From positions 1 to 6,119 of the forward strand of contig CAMPIK010000161.1 of assembly GCA_946886325.1 (NCBI GenBank): a stretch of 6,119 bases of DNA. Direction: 5' to 3'. The DNA is from an uncultured Shinella sp. (lineage in GTDB: Bacteria; Pseudomonadota; Alphaproteobacteria; Rhizobiales; Rhizobiaceae). This document shows, one piece after another, positions 1-5,214 of this stretch. Below the pieces are notes generated by a model that ran no database searches, was not told where the DNA came from, and saw nothing but the letters and a program-made list of their open reading frames with translations. The position numbers and the translations under genes were made by a program. The stretch's first letter is position 1. The number at the start of each line of letters is the position of its first letter.

Positions 1-57
1 GTGCCAGATATCCCGGAGATCGTTGACGGCCTTGGGCGTCAGACGATATTCAGCCAC
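1..57 (-). CDS. parE: ParE-type toxin, N-terminal fragment (cut by window edge)
   Basis: Only the first 19 codons are visible; the gene continues past position 1. From a GTG start at 57-55 the peptide reads (M)AEYRLTPKAVNDLRDIWH. This matches the usual opening of RelE/ParE-superfamily toxins: a first beta strand with YRLTP, then a helix with A..DL.DIW. Family members of about 95-100 residues usually act as gyrase poisons or ribosome-dependent mRNA interferases; which applies here cannot be told from the fragment. The start overlaps the last 8 nt of the antitoxin gene, the translational coupling typical of parDE operons. An AAGG in the antitoxin reading frame just upstream could act as ribosome binding site. 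The family call rests on a short peptide plus its position directly after a ParD-like gene. Confidence 0.75.
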   Translation of the reverse strand, partial: MAEYRLTPKAVNDLRDIWH

Positions 58-313
58 GCGCGGCCTTCACGCCGGCAAGAAAAGCCACCCGGTCGATGGC
101 AACCGCTTCTCCACTGGCAACACCGTCTTCATAGGCCGTCTTGAGAGCCGCATCATCTTGCGCGTGCTGCTCCCGACGCTCCGCCCACAAATCCAGCGCG
201 GCGCGGACGACATCGGAATCCGAGACATAGTCGCCGGCCTCGATCGCACGATGCATGCGTTCGGCGGTTTGCGGGTCGATATCGACGGTCAGTTTGCGTG
301 AAAGTCCGCTCAT
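50..313 (-). CDS. parD: ParD-family antitoxin (ribbon-helix-helix)
   Basis: This 87-residue protein looks like the antitoxin of a type II parDE module, which binds and neutralises the toxin and represses its own operon. Residues 5-13 (SRKLTVDID) fit the DNA-contacting beta strand of a ribbon-helix-helix fold. Two helices follow, and GDYVSDSDVVRAALDLW (about 28-44) matches the characteristic ParD turn and second helix (G.Y.S.S.VVR.AL). The acidic C-terminal half (QDDAALKTAYEDGVASGEA) resembles the toxin-wrapping tail of ParD, including the common 'G..SGEA' signature. The length is normal for the family. The stop lies 5 nt inside the toxin gene. No good Shine-Dalgarno sequence precedes the ATG at 313, and a weak promoter places the likely transcript start at or near this codon. 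The exact partner specificity is unknown. Confidence 0.85.
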   Translation of the reverse strand: MSGLSRKLTVDIDPQTAERMHRAIEAGDYVSDSDVVRAALDLWAERREQHAQDDAALKTAYEDGVASGEAVAIDRVAFLAGVKAARG

Positions 314-319
314 CGTCAG

Positions 320-348
320 AGATTAACACGCTCCCGGTGACCGTCCAA
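320..348 (-). promoter_or_regulatory. Candidate promoter of the parDE module, with a small palindrome in its spacer
   Basis: On the minus strand, TTGGAC (348-343) and TAATCT (325-320) are separated by exactly 17 nt. Each matches only about half of the sigma-70 consensus, so the call is weak. The -10 box ends 6 nt before the antitoxin ATG, so the transcript would start at about the A of ATG and be leaderless or nearly so. That agrees with the absence of a Shine-Dalgarno sequence. A 9-bp palindrome (CGGT-G-ACCG on the plus strand, 335-343) lies in the spacer and touches the -35 box, where a ParD repressor would be expected to bind. This is inference from position. Confidence 0.3.
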
Positions 349-361
349 GCAGGTTGCGGCG

Positions 362-700
362 CTATCCCCTCAGGTGCTGCGTCTGGCCGTAGATGTTCGT
401 CGAGCGGGCGCCGGAGCGGCAGTAGCCGAGCATCGGGCGCGGCAGTTCGTCGAGCGCGTCGACCATCTCGCGCACGGCATCCGCCGTCACGCCCATCGGG
501 CCGACCGGGATATGGGCGATCTCGATACCGAGTTCCTGGGCGCGCGCGGCGACCAGCGCGAAATCCGGCTGGTCCGGCGCCTCGTGATCCGGACGATGGC
601 AGACGATGGACTTGAAGCCCATGGCCTTGATCGCGTCCAGGTCGTCGACGGCGATCTGGCCGGAAACGGAATAGTCGTCGTCGATCGGGCGGATATCCAT
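362..700 (-). CDS. DUF442 / TIGR01244 family phosphatase-like or sulfurtransferase-like protein
   Basis: This 112-residue cytosolic protein belongs to the family annotated as TIGR01244 sulfur transferase, DUF442 or 'beta-lactamase hydrolase-like', with a protein-tyrosine-phosphatase-like fold. Visible signatures are an N-terminal SVSGQIAVDDL segment (11-21), the strand and loop FKSIVCHRPDHE (29-40), and the putative active-site loop YCRSGARS at 93-100. The candidate nucleophile is Cys94 and the anion-binding residue Arg99, spaced Cx4R as in this family rather than the Cx5R of classical phosphatases. In several bacteria the same domain is fused or adjacent to a persulfide dioxygenase for sulfide handling; no such partner is visible here. 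The ATG at 700 has a strong Shine-Dalgarno sequence (AGAGGA, 713-708) with 7-nt spacing. The gene lies 79 nt downstream of the DUF4432 gene and could be co-transcribed with it. Substrate unknown. Confidence 0.85.
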   Translation of the reverse strand: MDIRPIDDDYSVSGQIAVDDLDAIKAMGFKSIVCHRPDHEAPDQPDFALVAARAQELGIEIAHIPVGPMGVTADAVREMVDALDELPRPMLGYCRSGARSTNIYGQTQHLRG

Positions 701-779
701 CGGGCTGTCCTCTTCGTGTTCGCTCCGGCTTCGGGTTTAAGCCGCGCCCTTTCGGCCGTCAATCCGTTGCAACCGCGCC

Positions 780-1631
780 CTATCGCACCGCGAAGGTCAG
801 CGCATAGTCGACGCCGTCGCCGGGCGCGAGGTCCTTCATCTCGCCCGCGGCGATCAGCTCCGCGCGGCTTGCAAGGCGGTTGCTGACGGGCTCGATGCCC
901 ATCACGTGGCAGCCGGGCGACTTGTTGCGCCAGACCTGGAGGTAAGGCAGCGTGTCGGTCCGGAAGCGGATATGGAGGCTGCGGCCGGCGAGCGCCGGAA
1001 GTGGGCCGATTGCGATCTCCGCCCAGCCGTCCACGGCAGTCTCGAAAGCCGGAACGCAGAAGATCGACATGTCGCCTTCGGCAAAACGCCAGGGAAGCAC
1101 GCCGCCGTCGAGCATCGCGCCGCTGAGCATCGTCGAGCCATCGAAGAGCCGCGTGTTGATGTTGATATGGTACATGGCGGCGGTCGGCCAGGACTGCCCG
1201 CCGCTATTCGTCATGCGGTCGTCGAGCGCGATCTGCCCCGTGGCGCGATCGGCGCGCCATGTCCGGAAGAGTTCCGCCGTTTCCCCCGTCGCGAGCGTCA
1301 CGGGCACCCGCCCGCTGCAGACCGCTTCGTCGGCGTCCTCCTCGATCAGGATATCCCTTGCCGGATGGGAAGACAGCGACCCGTGCAGCGGGTAGAGGCG
1401 GCCATCGGCACCTTCGATCGGCTCGGGATGGCGGATGTGATCCGGCCCGCAGGTGAAGAGAAAGCCGGGCAGCGCCCTGTCGATGCGCGGATCGCCGTCG
1501 GACGGAATGGCCGAACCGGGCGCCAGGTTGACGCCATGGAAGACCGCATCGCGCACGTCGAGAACGGAGGCCGGATCGAGGGCGAGGTCGAATTGGTGGG
1601 CCGCGGTCTCTGCGGTCAGGGCGAGGCTCAT
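780..1631 (-). CDS. DUF4432 family protein (aldose 1-epimerase-like)
   Basis: This 283-residue protein, without signal peptide or membrane segment, resembles the DUF4432 family, which shares the galactose-mutarotase beta-sandwich fold. Members are presumed to bind and perhaps epimerise a sugar, but the substrate is generally unknown. Supporting segments are PLHGSLSSHPA (81-91), a family signature around the sugar pocket; the MYHININ strand (153-159) with His155, a plausible catalytic His; and a C-terminal W234 followed by GIEP (245-248), where Glu247 could play the role of the mutarotase base. Residue roles are by analogy. The ATG at 1631 is preceded by GGAG (1641-1638) at 6-nt spacing, which supports this start. 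It is the first gene of a minus-strand run, diverging from the L,D-transpeptidase gene. No transporter or sugar kinase is adjacent in the window to suggest the sugar. Confidence 0.85.
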   Translation of the reverse strand: MSLALTAETAAHQFDLALDPASVLDVRDAVFHGVNLAPGSAIPSDGDPRIDRALPGFLFTCGPDHIRHPEPIEGADGRLYPLHGSLSSHPARDILIEEDADEAVCSGRVPVTLATGETAELFRTWRADRATGQIALDDRMTNSGGQSWPTAAMYHININTRLFDGSTMLSGAMLDGGVLPWRFAEGDMSIFCVPAFETAVDGWAEIAIGPLPALAGRSLHIRFRTDTLPYLQVWRNKSPGCHVMGIEPVSNRLASRAELIAAGEMKDLAPGDGVDYALTFAVR

Positions 1632-1699
1632 GTCGGTCTCCGGATAGAGGATGCTCGGCGATTGGTCGCGGCACCCTAAAACAACTCGTCCGCATGTGA

Positions 1700-1718
1700 G
1701 AAACGCTTTCGTCGTTTC
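1700..1718. promoter_or_regulatory. Inverted repeat GAAACG-N7-CGTTTC, candidate operator in divergent intergenic region
   Basis: In the 236-nt gap between the divergent DUF4432 and L,D-transpeptidase genes, GAAACG (1700-1705) and CGTTTC (1713-1718) form a perfect 6-bp inverted repeat with a 7-nt spacer. A nested GAAA-CGC-TTTC half-palindrome lies at 1700-1710. It sits about 70 nt upstream of the DUF4432 start and about 150 nt upstream of the transpeptidase start, so regulation of DUF4432 is the more natural reading. GAAA/TTTC arms around a CG core recall LacI-type operators, but the spacing is not the standard one. No convincing -35/-10 pair was found for either gene. Confidence 0.35.
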
Positions 1719-1867
1719 GTCCCGCTTCGAACACGTTTGCCGTGCTCAATAAAATCCCGCCGCTGCACGCATTGTTCAAGGCAACGTGACCCGAAATTAG
1801 GGAACCGTTTACCTTGGCCGCACATTCTCCACACTAACGTCGAAATTCAGGTGCTTGGTCCGCCAAA

Positions 1868-3328
1868 ATGCGCACAGTCTCAGGTCAAACCGTGAATCCT
1901 CTTTTGAAAACAACACTCTTCCTGCTCGCAACCGTCGCTTCGACGGCTGTCTACAGTTCGGCTTCCGCCCAGGAATTCGATAACCGGCTGAACGGAAAGA
2001 CCGTGCTCGTGACGCCGAGCGGCCATATCGTGCGCCGCCTGCCGGATGACGGCAGCCTCGTTGCGCGACGCGACGGACAGGGGCGCCTCGTCTATGTCGA
2101 TTCCTGGGGTACCGTGGTCGCAACCGAAATGCCGGCAGACCGGGTCTTTGCAGCCGGCGAAGACCCCGTGCAGCAGCGGGATCGTTATCCGTCGATCGAG
2201 GGCTTGATCGAGACCTCGCCGGACTATTTTCCGCCGGCACCCGGAGACGGGTTCGAAGGCGACGTAACGACAGGCTCGGTACCGGAACTGCGTGATTCGC
2301 TCCCGGAGAACGTCGAGCGGCAGGCCCTGCCCGACATGCAGCCCGGCGACGGCGGTTTTGCCGGAGAAGACGGACTGTCGGCCAACCCCGGCGAGATGGC
2401 CTCGCTGCCGGACGACACGACGGACACCGGCGGCGCCTTCGTTCCCGGCCCGCAATTCGACACGGCGATCGCCATCGGCGAGAAGAGCTCCGCCGAGATC
2501 ACAGCGCTTCAGGTCTTCCTCGATCGCGAAGGCTTTTCGCCGGGTGTGATCGACGGCAAGAAGGGCTCGAACGTCATGAAGGCGATCGAGGCCTGGCAGA
2601 AGGCAAGCGGCGGCGCGCTCGACCCGAACGACACCGAGGCGATCCTGGAGCGCCTGCGCCTCAATGGCGGCATGCCCTTCACGACCTACGAGATCACCCC
2701 CGCTGACGCCGCAGGACCCTATGTTGCGGCTATTCCGGAGGATTACGGCGAAAAGGCCCTGTTGCCCGCGCTCTCCTACACCTCGACCACCGAAATGCTG
2801 GCCGAGAAATTCCACATGGACGAAGCCTATCTCAAGGCGATGAACCCCGGCGCCGATTTCACGATCCCCGGCACCATCATCAAGGTGATCAATGTCGGCG
2901 GGAAGAAGACCGGAAAGGTCGCCAAGATCCTCGCCGACAAGGGCCGCAAGCAGATCCTCGCCTATGACGAATTCGGCCAGTTGATCGCCGCCTATCCGGC
3001 GAGCATCGGTTCGGCGGACACCCCCTCGCCCTCCGGCCTGGTGACGGTCGAACGCATCGCGCTCGATCCGGGCTACACCTACAATCCGAAGGTCAACTTC
3101 AAGCAGGGCAGCAACGACAAGGTTCTGGCGATCCCGCCGGGTCCGAACGGACCTGTCGGCACCGTCTGGATTGCGCTCTCCAAGCCGACCTACGGCATCC
3201 ACGGCACGCCCGAACCTTCGAAGATCGGCAAGACCCAGAGCCACGGCTGCATCCGGATGACCAATTGGGATGCAACCGAACTGGCGAAGATGACCTCTCC
3301 CGGCGTCACGGTCGAATTCGTCGACTGA
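1868..3328 (+). CDS. Exported L,D-transpeptidase (YkuD domain) with peptidoglycan-binding and LysM-like modules
   Basis: This 486-residue enzyme is predicted to form 3-3 cross-links in peptidoglycan, or to attach proteins to it, in the periplasm. In order: a signal peptide with hydrophobic core LLKTTLFLLATVA (12-24) and likely cleavage after ASA at 34; an N-terminal region of unknown fold (38-95); an acidic Gly/Pro-rich linker (about 100-200); a PG_binding_1-like module (about 211-262, ALQVFLDREGFSPGVIDG); a LysM-like segment (307-341, ending IPGTIIKVINV); and a YkuD domain (361-485). The catalytic motif is intact: HGT with His445, then SHGCIRM with His459 and Cys461. The ATG at 1868 has a poor ribosome binding site. 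An in-frame GTG at 1892 has AGG 7 nt upstream and would give the more typical signal-peptide start MNPLLK, so the true start may be 1892. The gene stands alone, converging with the ParA-like pair. Confidence 0.92.
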   Translation: MRTVSGQTVNPLLKTTLFLLATVASTAVYSSASAQEFDNRLNGKTVLVTPSGHIVRRLPDDGSLVARRDGQGRLVYVDSWGTVVATEMPADRVFAAGEDPVQQRDRYPSIEGLIETSPDYFPPAPGDGFEGDVTTGSVPELRDSLPENVERQALPDMQPGDGGFAGEDGLSANPGEMASLPDDTTDTGGAFVPGPQFDTAIAIGEKSSAEITALQVFLDREGFSPGVIDGKKGSNVMKAIEAWQKASGGALDPNDTEAILERLRLNGGMPFTTYEITPADAAGPYVAAIPEDYGEKALLPALSYTSTTEMLAEKFHMDEAYLKAMNPGADFTIPGTIIKVINVGGKKTGKVAKILADKGRKQILAYDEFGQLIAAYPASIGSADTPSPSGLVTVERIALDPGYTYNPKVNFKQGSNDKVLAIPPGPNGPVGTVWIALSKPTYGIHGTPEPSKIGKTQSHGCIRMTNWDATELAKMTSPGVTVEFVD

Positions 3329-3343
3329 TCGCCAAAGATCAAT

Positions 3344-3362
3344 GGCCCTTGCGAAAAGGGCC
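3344..3362. terminator. Convergent-gene hairpin, candidate (bidirectional) terminator
   Basis: GGCCCTT (3344-3350) and AAGGGCC (3356-3362) form a perfect 7-bp stem with a 5-nt loop, 15 nt after the transpeptidase stop and in the 77-nt gap shared with the convergent ParA-like gene. On the plus strand there is no immediate U-run; CGTTTT follows about 20 nt later, after a second possible stem (GCCGG 3360-3364 with CCGGC 3374-3378) that competes for the same bases. On the minus strand the hairpin is followed by ATTGATCTTT, only moderately U-rich. It is a plausible terminator for both genes but not a textbook one. Confidence 0.5.
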
Positions 3363-3405
3363 GGCCCACGAGACCGGCGCTTCGTTTTGCAAAGACGGGA
3401 TTGAT

Positions 3406-4122
3406 TCAGGCTGCTCTGCGCAGCAACCCAGGCAGGCTGCGACTTGACGAAGCGCGTGACCGGGCTGGCACGAGCTTCAGTACTTCCGAAGCGAAGGCCC
3501 TGGCGTTTTCCCGCGCCTTGTCGAGGTTGGACGCCTTGCTGTCGTCCATCGACCTCAGCGTGCCGCCACAGTCGAAGATGTCGCGAAATGCGGTGCGCTC
3601 GGCAATCGGCGTGTCGAGCACGGCGACGCCGCGTTCCGCCAGCAGCGCCTTGATCGCGGTGATCGCGCGGGTCGTCACCATGGCGCTCATCCGGGTCAGA
3701 ACCACGGAATGATTGATGGTGATGCCGGCCCGTTCGCGAAGCTGCTTCAGAAGTTCGAGGATCTGCGCGCCGCCCTTGGCGTCCATCGCACAGCCCTGGA
3801 TCGGGATGAAGACGTGGTCGGAAAGGCCGATCGCCGTTGCCACCAGCGCGTCGCGTGCGCCGGCGAGATCGATCACGAAATAATCGGTCTGCGCGCCGTT
3901 CTCGCGGATATGGCCCTGGATCGACGCCATCGAGACCTCGGAGATGACGCTGATGTTCGGCTGGCTTCCCGACTGATCGTACCAGCTCGTGATCCAGCGC
4001 TGCGGGTCGGCATCGAGGATGGTGACGCGGTAGCCCTGCGCGGCAAGTTCCGTTGCGAGGATCAGGGCGGCGGTTGTCTTGCCCGCTCCGCCCTTCGCAT
4101 TGGCAAATGTAATGACTGGCAT
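3406..4122 (-). CDS. ParA-family ATPase, VirC1-like (downstream copy of tandem pair)
   Basis: This 238-residue cytosolic P-loop ATPase of the ParA/MinD superfamily probably dimerises with ATP to position a cargo such as DNA or a protein complex. Its features are deviant Walker A KGGAGKTT (10-17, signature Lys10), the canonical DADPQ after it (37-41), Walker B FVIDLAGARD with Asp85 (82-91), and IPIQGCAMD (106-114) where ParA proteins normally have a P-S/D motif. The C-terminal part, LDTPIAERTAFRDIF then GGTL, resembles the corresponding segment of Agrobacterium VirC1. A basic Ser/Arg-rich tail (PARSRASSSRSLPGLLRRAA) could bind DNA or membrane. The reading frame is open up to 4209, but the ATG at 4122 was chosen because AGAGAAG precedes it at 5 nt and the paralog begins at the same alignment point. 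No ParB gene is visible. The gene lies 135 nt downstream of its paralog. Confidence 0.9.
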   Translation of the reverse strand: MPVITFANAKGGAGKTTAALILATELAAQGYRVTILDADPQRWITSWYDQSGSQPNISVISEVSMASIQGHIRENGAQTDYFVIDLAGARDALVATAIGLSDHVFIPIQGCAMDAKGGAQILELLKQLRERAGITINHSVVLTRMSAMVTTRAITAIKALLAERGVAVLDTPIAERTAFRDIFDCGGTLRSMDDSKASNLDKARENARAFASEVLKLVPARSRASSSRSLPGLLRRAA

Positions 4123-4127
4123 TTCGA

Positions 4128-4134
4128 CTTCTCT
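4128..4134 (-). promoter_or_regulatory. Ribosome binding site fixing the start of the downstream ParA-like gene
   Basis: AGAGAAG (4134-4128) lies 5 nt before the ATG at 4122. It supports that internal start over the earlier in-frame Met codons (up to 4209), which would add a poorly conserved Arg-rich leader. Confidence 0.6.
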
Positions 4135-4189
4135 TTCGCATGTCGCGAGCGTGGTCATCGCTCTCATACGGCGCCCGCGGGAATGGCGT

Positions 4190-4257
4190 CGGTAAACAGA
4201 ACCTTTCAAATCTTGGTTAACGAATTGCGAATATTCACCTCGCGAAGATTGGCGATA
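4190..4257 (-). promoter_or_regulatory. AT-rich intergenic island, probable promoter region of downstream ParA-like gene
   Basis: The 135-nt gap between the two ParA-like genes contains an AT-rich stretch that stands out from the GC-rich flanks. It holds the palindromes GTTAAC (4216-4221) and GAATATTC (4229-4236). On the minus strand TTAACC (4220-4215) followed by AA resembles a CtrA half-site (TTAACCAT) of alphaproteobacteria, but a second half-site at the usual distance is lacking. A TTGATA at the upstream end (about 4256-4251) could be a -35 box, but no convincing -10 was found. No terminator follows the upstream gene, so read-through is also likely. This is an inference from composition. 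Confidence 0.3.
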
Positions 4258-5034
4258 TCAAAGATGCTGGGTGACCGTGCGGGTGCGGCCGGCGTCTTCG
4301 CCAGACAGGCTGAGAGAAGGTGACGCTGCTGACACGCGGCGCGGCACCGTCGGCAGGCGGTCCCTGCCCGGCACCGCTCCGGCGAGGCGCAGCACGTCGT
4401 CAACGAACGACCGCATGTTCACCTGCGCCTTGTCGAGATTGCTGATACGGGAGGCGCTTGCCGAATAGAGCGTTCCACCCGTTTCGAACATGTCGCGATA
4501 GGCGCTGCGCTCGATGATCGGCGTATCGACAAGCGGAATGCCCTTCGCGCAGAGCAGCGCCTTGACGCTGCGCAGGGCTCGCGTCGTCACGAGTGGGTTG
4601 ACGCGCGACAGAACCACCGCCCGGTTCAGTTGTATCCGTGAATTGGCGCCGACGAAATCGATGAGTTCGAGCACCTGCGACGCGCCGCGACTGTCCATCG
4701 CGCATCCCTGGACGGGAACGAGCGCGAGATCGGACAGGCCGACCGTGAGAGCGACGAGCACGTCCCGCGCGCCTGAAAGGTCGATGATGACATGGTCGAC
4801 GCTGCCCGCGACCGCCCGCAGGTTGTTTGCCAGATTGGCGACGGTGACGCCGTCCACCAGCGTCAGTCGGCCGCCAAGGCCGGACGCCCGCGCCCAGTCC
4901 GCGGCCAGCTTCAGGTCGTCACAGTCGAAAAGCGCCGTGCGAAAGCCGGAGACGGCCAGTTCCGTTGCAAGCAGCACGGCCGCTGTCGTCTTGCCGGAAC
5001 CGCCCTTGGCGTTCGCTATCGAAATGACTGCCAT
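4258..5034 (-). CDS. ParA-family ATPase, VirC1-like, divergent paralog (upstream copy of tandem pair)
   Basis: This 258-residue P-loop ATPase is clearly paralogous to the next gene: 25 of the first 40 residues are identical and the alignment is gap-free to past Walker B. Walker A KGGSGKTT (10-17, Lys10 and Lys15) and Walker B HVIIDLSGARD (81-91, Asp85) are intact, as are VPVQGCAMD (106-114) and LVDTPIIERSAYRDMF. Oddly, the DxDPQ signature after Walker A is replaced by DCDDLK (37-42), and residues 41-79, between it and Walker B, are almost unrelated to the paralog. The C-terminal tail, about 40 residues with several Arg (VPGRDRLPTVPRR) and a Ser-rich end, is also unique. The ATG at 5034 is preferred by alignment, although its ribosome binding site is weak. 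An alternative ATG at 5094 (CGGA upstream) would add 20 residues rich in Arg. No ParB partner is seen. Confidence 0.88.
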   Translation of the reverse strand: MAVISIANAKGGSGKTTAAVLLATELAVSGFRTALFDCDDLKLAADWARASGLGGRLTLVDGVTVANLANNLRAVAGSVDHVIIDLSGARDVLVALTVGLSDLALVPVQGCAMDSRGASQVLELIDFVGANSRIQLNRAVVLSRVNPLVTTRALRSVKALLCAKGIPLVDTPIIERSAYRDMFETGGTLYSASASRISNLDKAQVNMRSFVDDVLRLAGAVPGRDRLPTVPRRVSAASPSLSLSGEDAGRTRTVTQHL

Positions 5035-5092
5035 CAATTGCACCGTCGCTCGCAACCATCCGGTCCGGCCGCGCGGGCGGCGGCGCAGAACC

Positions 5093-5119
5093 ATGACGGT
5101 TCCGTGACATTCTGATGAC
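5093..5119. promoter_or_regulatory. Three TGAC repeats phased at 11 bp upstream of the ParA-like pair
   Basis: TGAC occurs at 5094, 5105 and 5116 on the plus strand (GTCA on the coding strand of the ParA-like genes), each exactly 11 bp apart and preceded by A or G. The spacing of one helical turn would place a bound protein on one DNA face. The array lies 59-85 nt upstream of the preferred start at 5034. The first copy overlaps the alternative ATG at 5094. An ACGG-TT-CCGT inverted repeat (5096-5105) lies within it, and TTGTCA on the minus strand at the upstream end is a possible -35 box. The binding protein is unknown; four-base units can recur by chance. Confidence 0.35.
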
Positions 5120-5154
5120 AATCGTCGCGTGTCGCAACTGGCAATATTGATGGC

Positions 5155-5191
5155 AAGAAATAGGGGCGGCAACCCTTGCGGTCGCCGCCCC
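5155..5191 (-). terminator. Intrinsic terminator of the iron-containing alcohol dehydrogenase gene
   Basis: Read on the minus strand, bases 5191-5180 pair with 5174-5163 in a 12-bp stem (GGGGCGGC then GACC, with one G-U pair) closed by a 5-nt GCAAG loop. It is followed at once by TATTTCTT. It lies 24 nt after the dehydrogenase stop. The G-U pair becomes an A-C mismatch on the other strand, which favours minus-strand use. It should separate the dehydrogenase transcript from the ParA-like genes downstream. Confidence 0.85.
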
Positions 5192-5214
5192 ATCAATCCT
5201 TGAACCCAGTGAAA

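Noticed and set aside
726..744. Hairpin CGGCTT-N7-AAGCCG between the DUF4432 and DUF442 genes as a terminator
   Set aside because: The stem is only 6 bp and no U-run follows on the minus strand, so it does not support separate transcription units.
743..780. Direct repeat GGGCGCGG (minus strand) just after the DUF4432 stop
   Set aside because: Two copies of a pure G/C octamer in GC-rich DNA are expected by chance, with no matching structure.
906..1679. Plus-strand open frame of about 257 codons opposite the DUF4432 gene
   Set aside because: Low-complexity Arg/Ala/Gly translation without motif, antisense to a well-supported gene.
1880..4141. Very long open frame on the minus strand (about 750 codons) spanning the transpeptidase gene and part of the ParA-like gene
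   Set aside because: It is antisense to two genes with clear domain motifs, its translation is Arg/Gly-rich with no recognisable domain, and it follows from high G+C third-position bias.
4174..4181. Palindrome CCCGCGGG between the ParA-like genes as an operator or parS site
   Set aside because: It is only 8 bp of pure G/C, unlike the 16-bp parS consensus, and no ParB gene is present.
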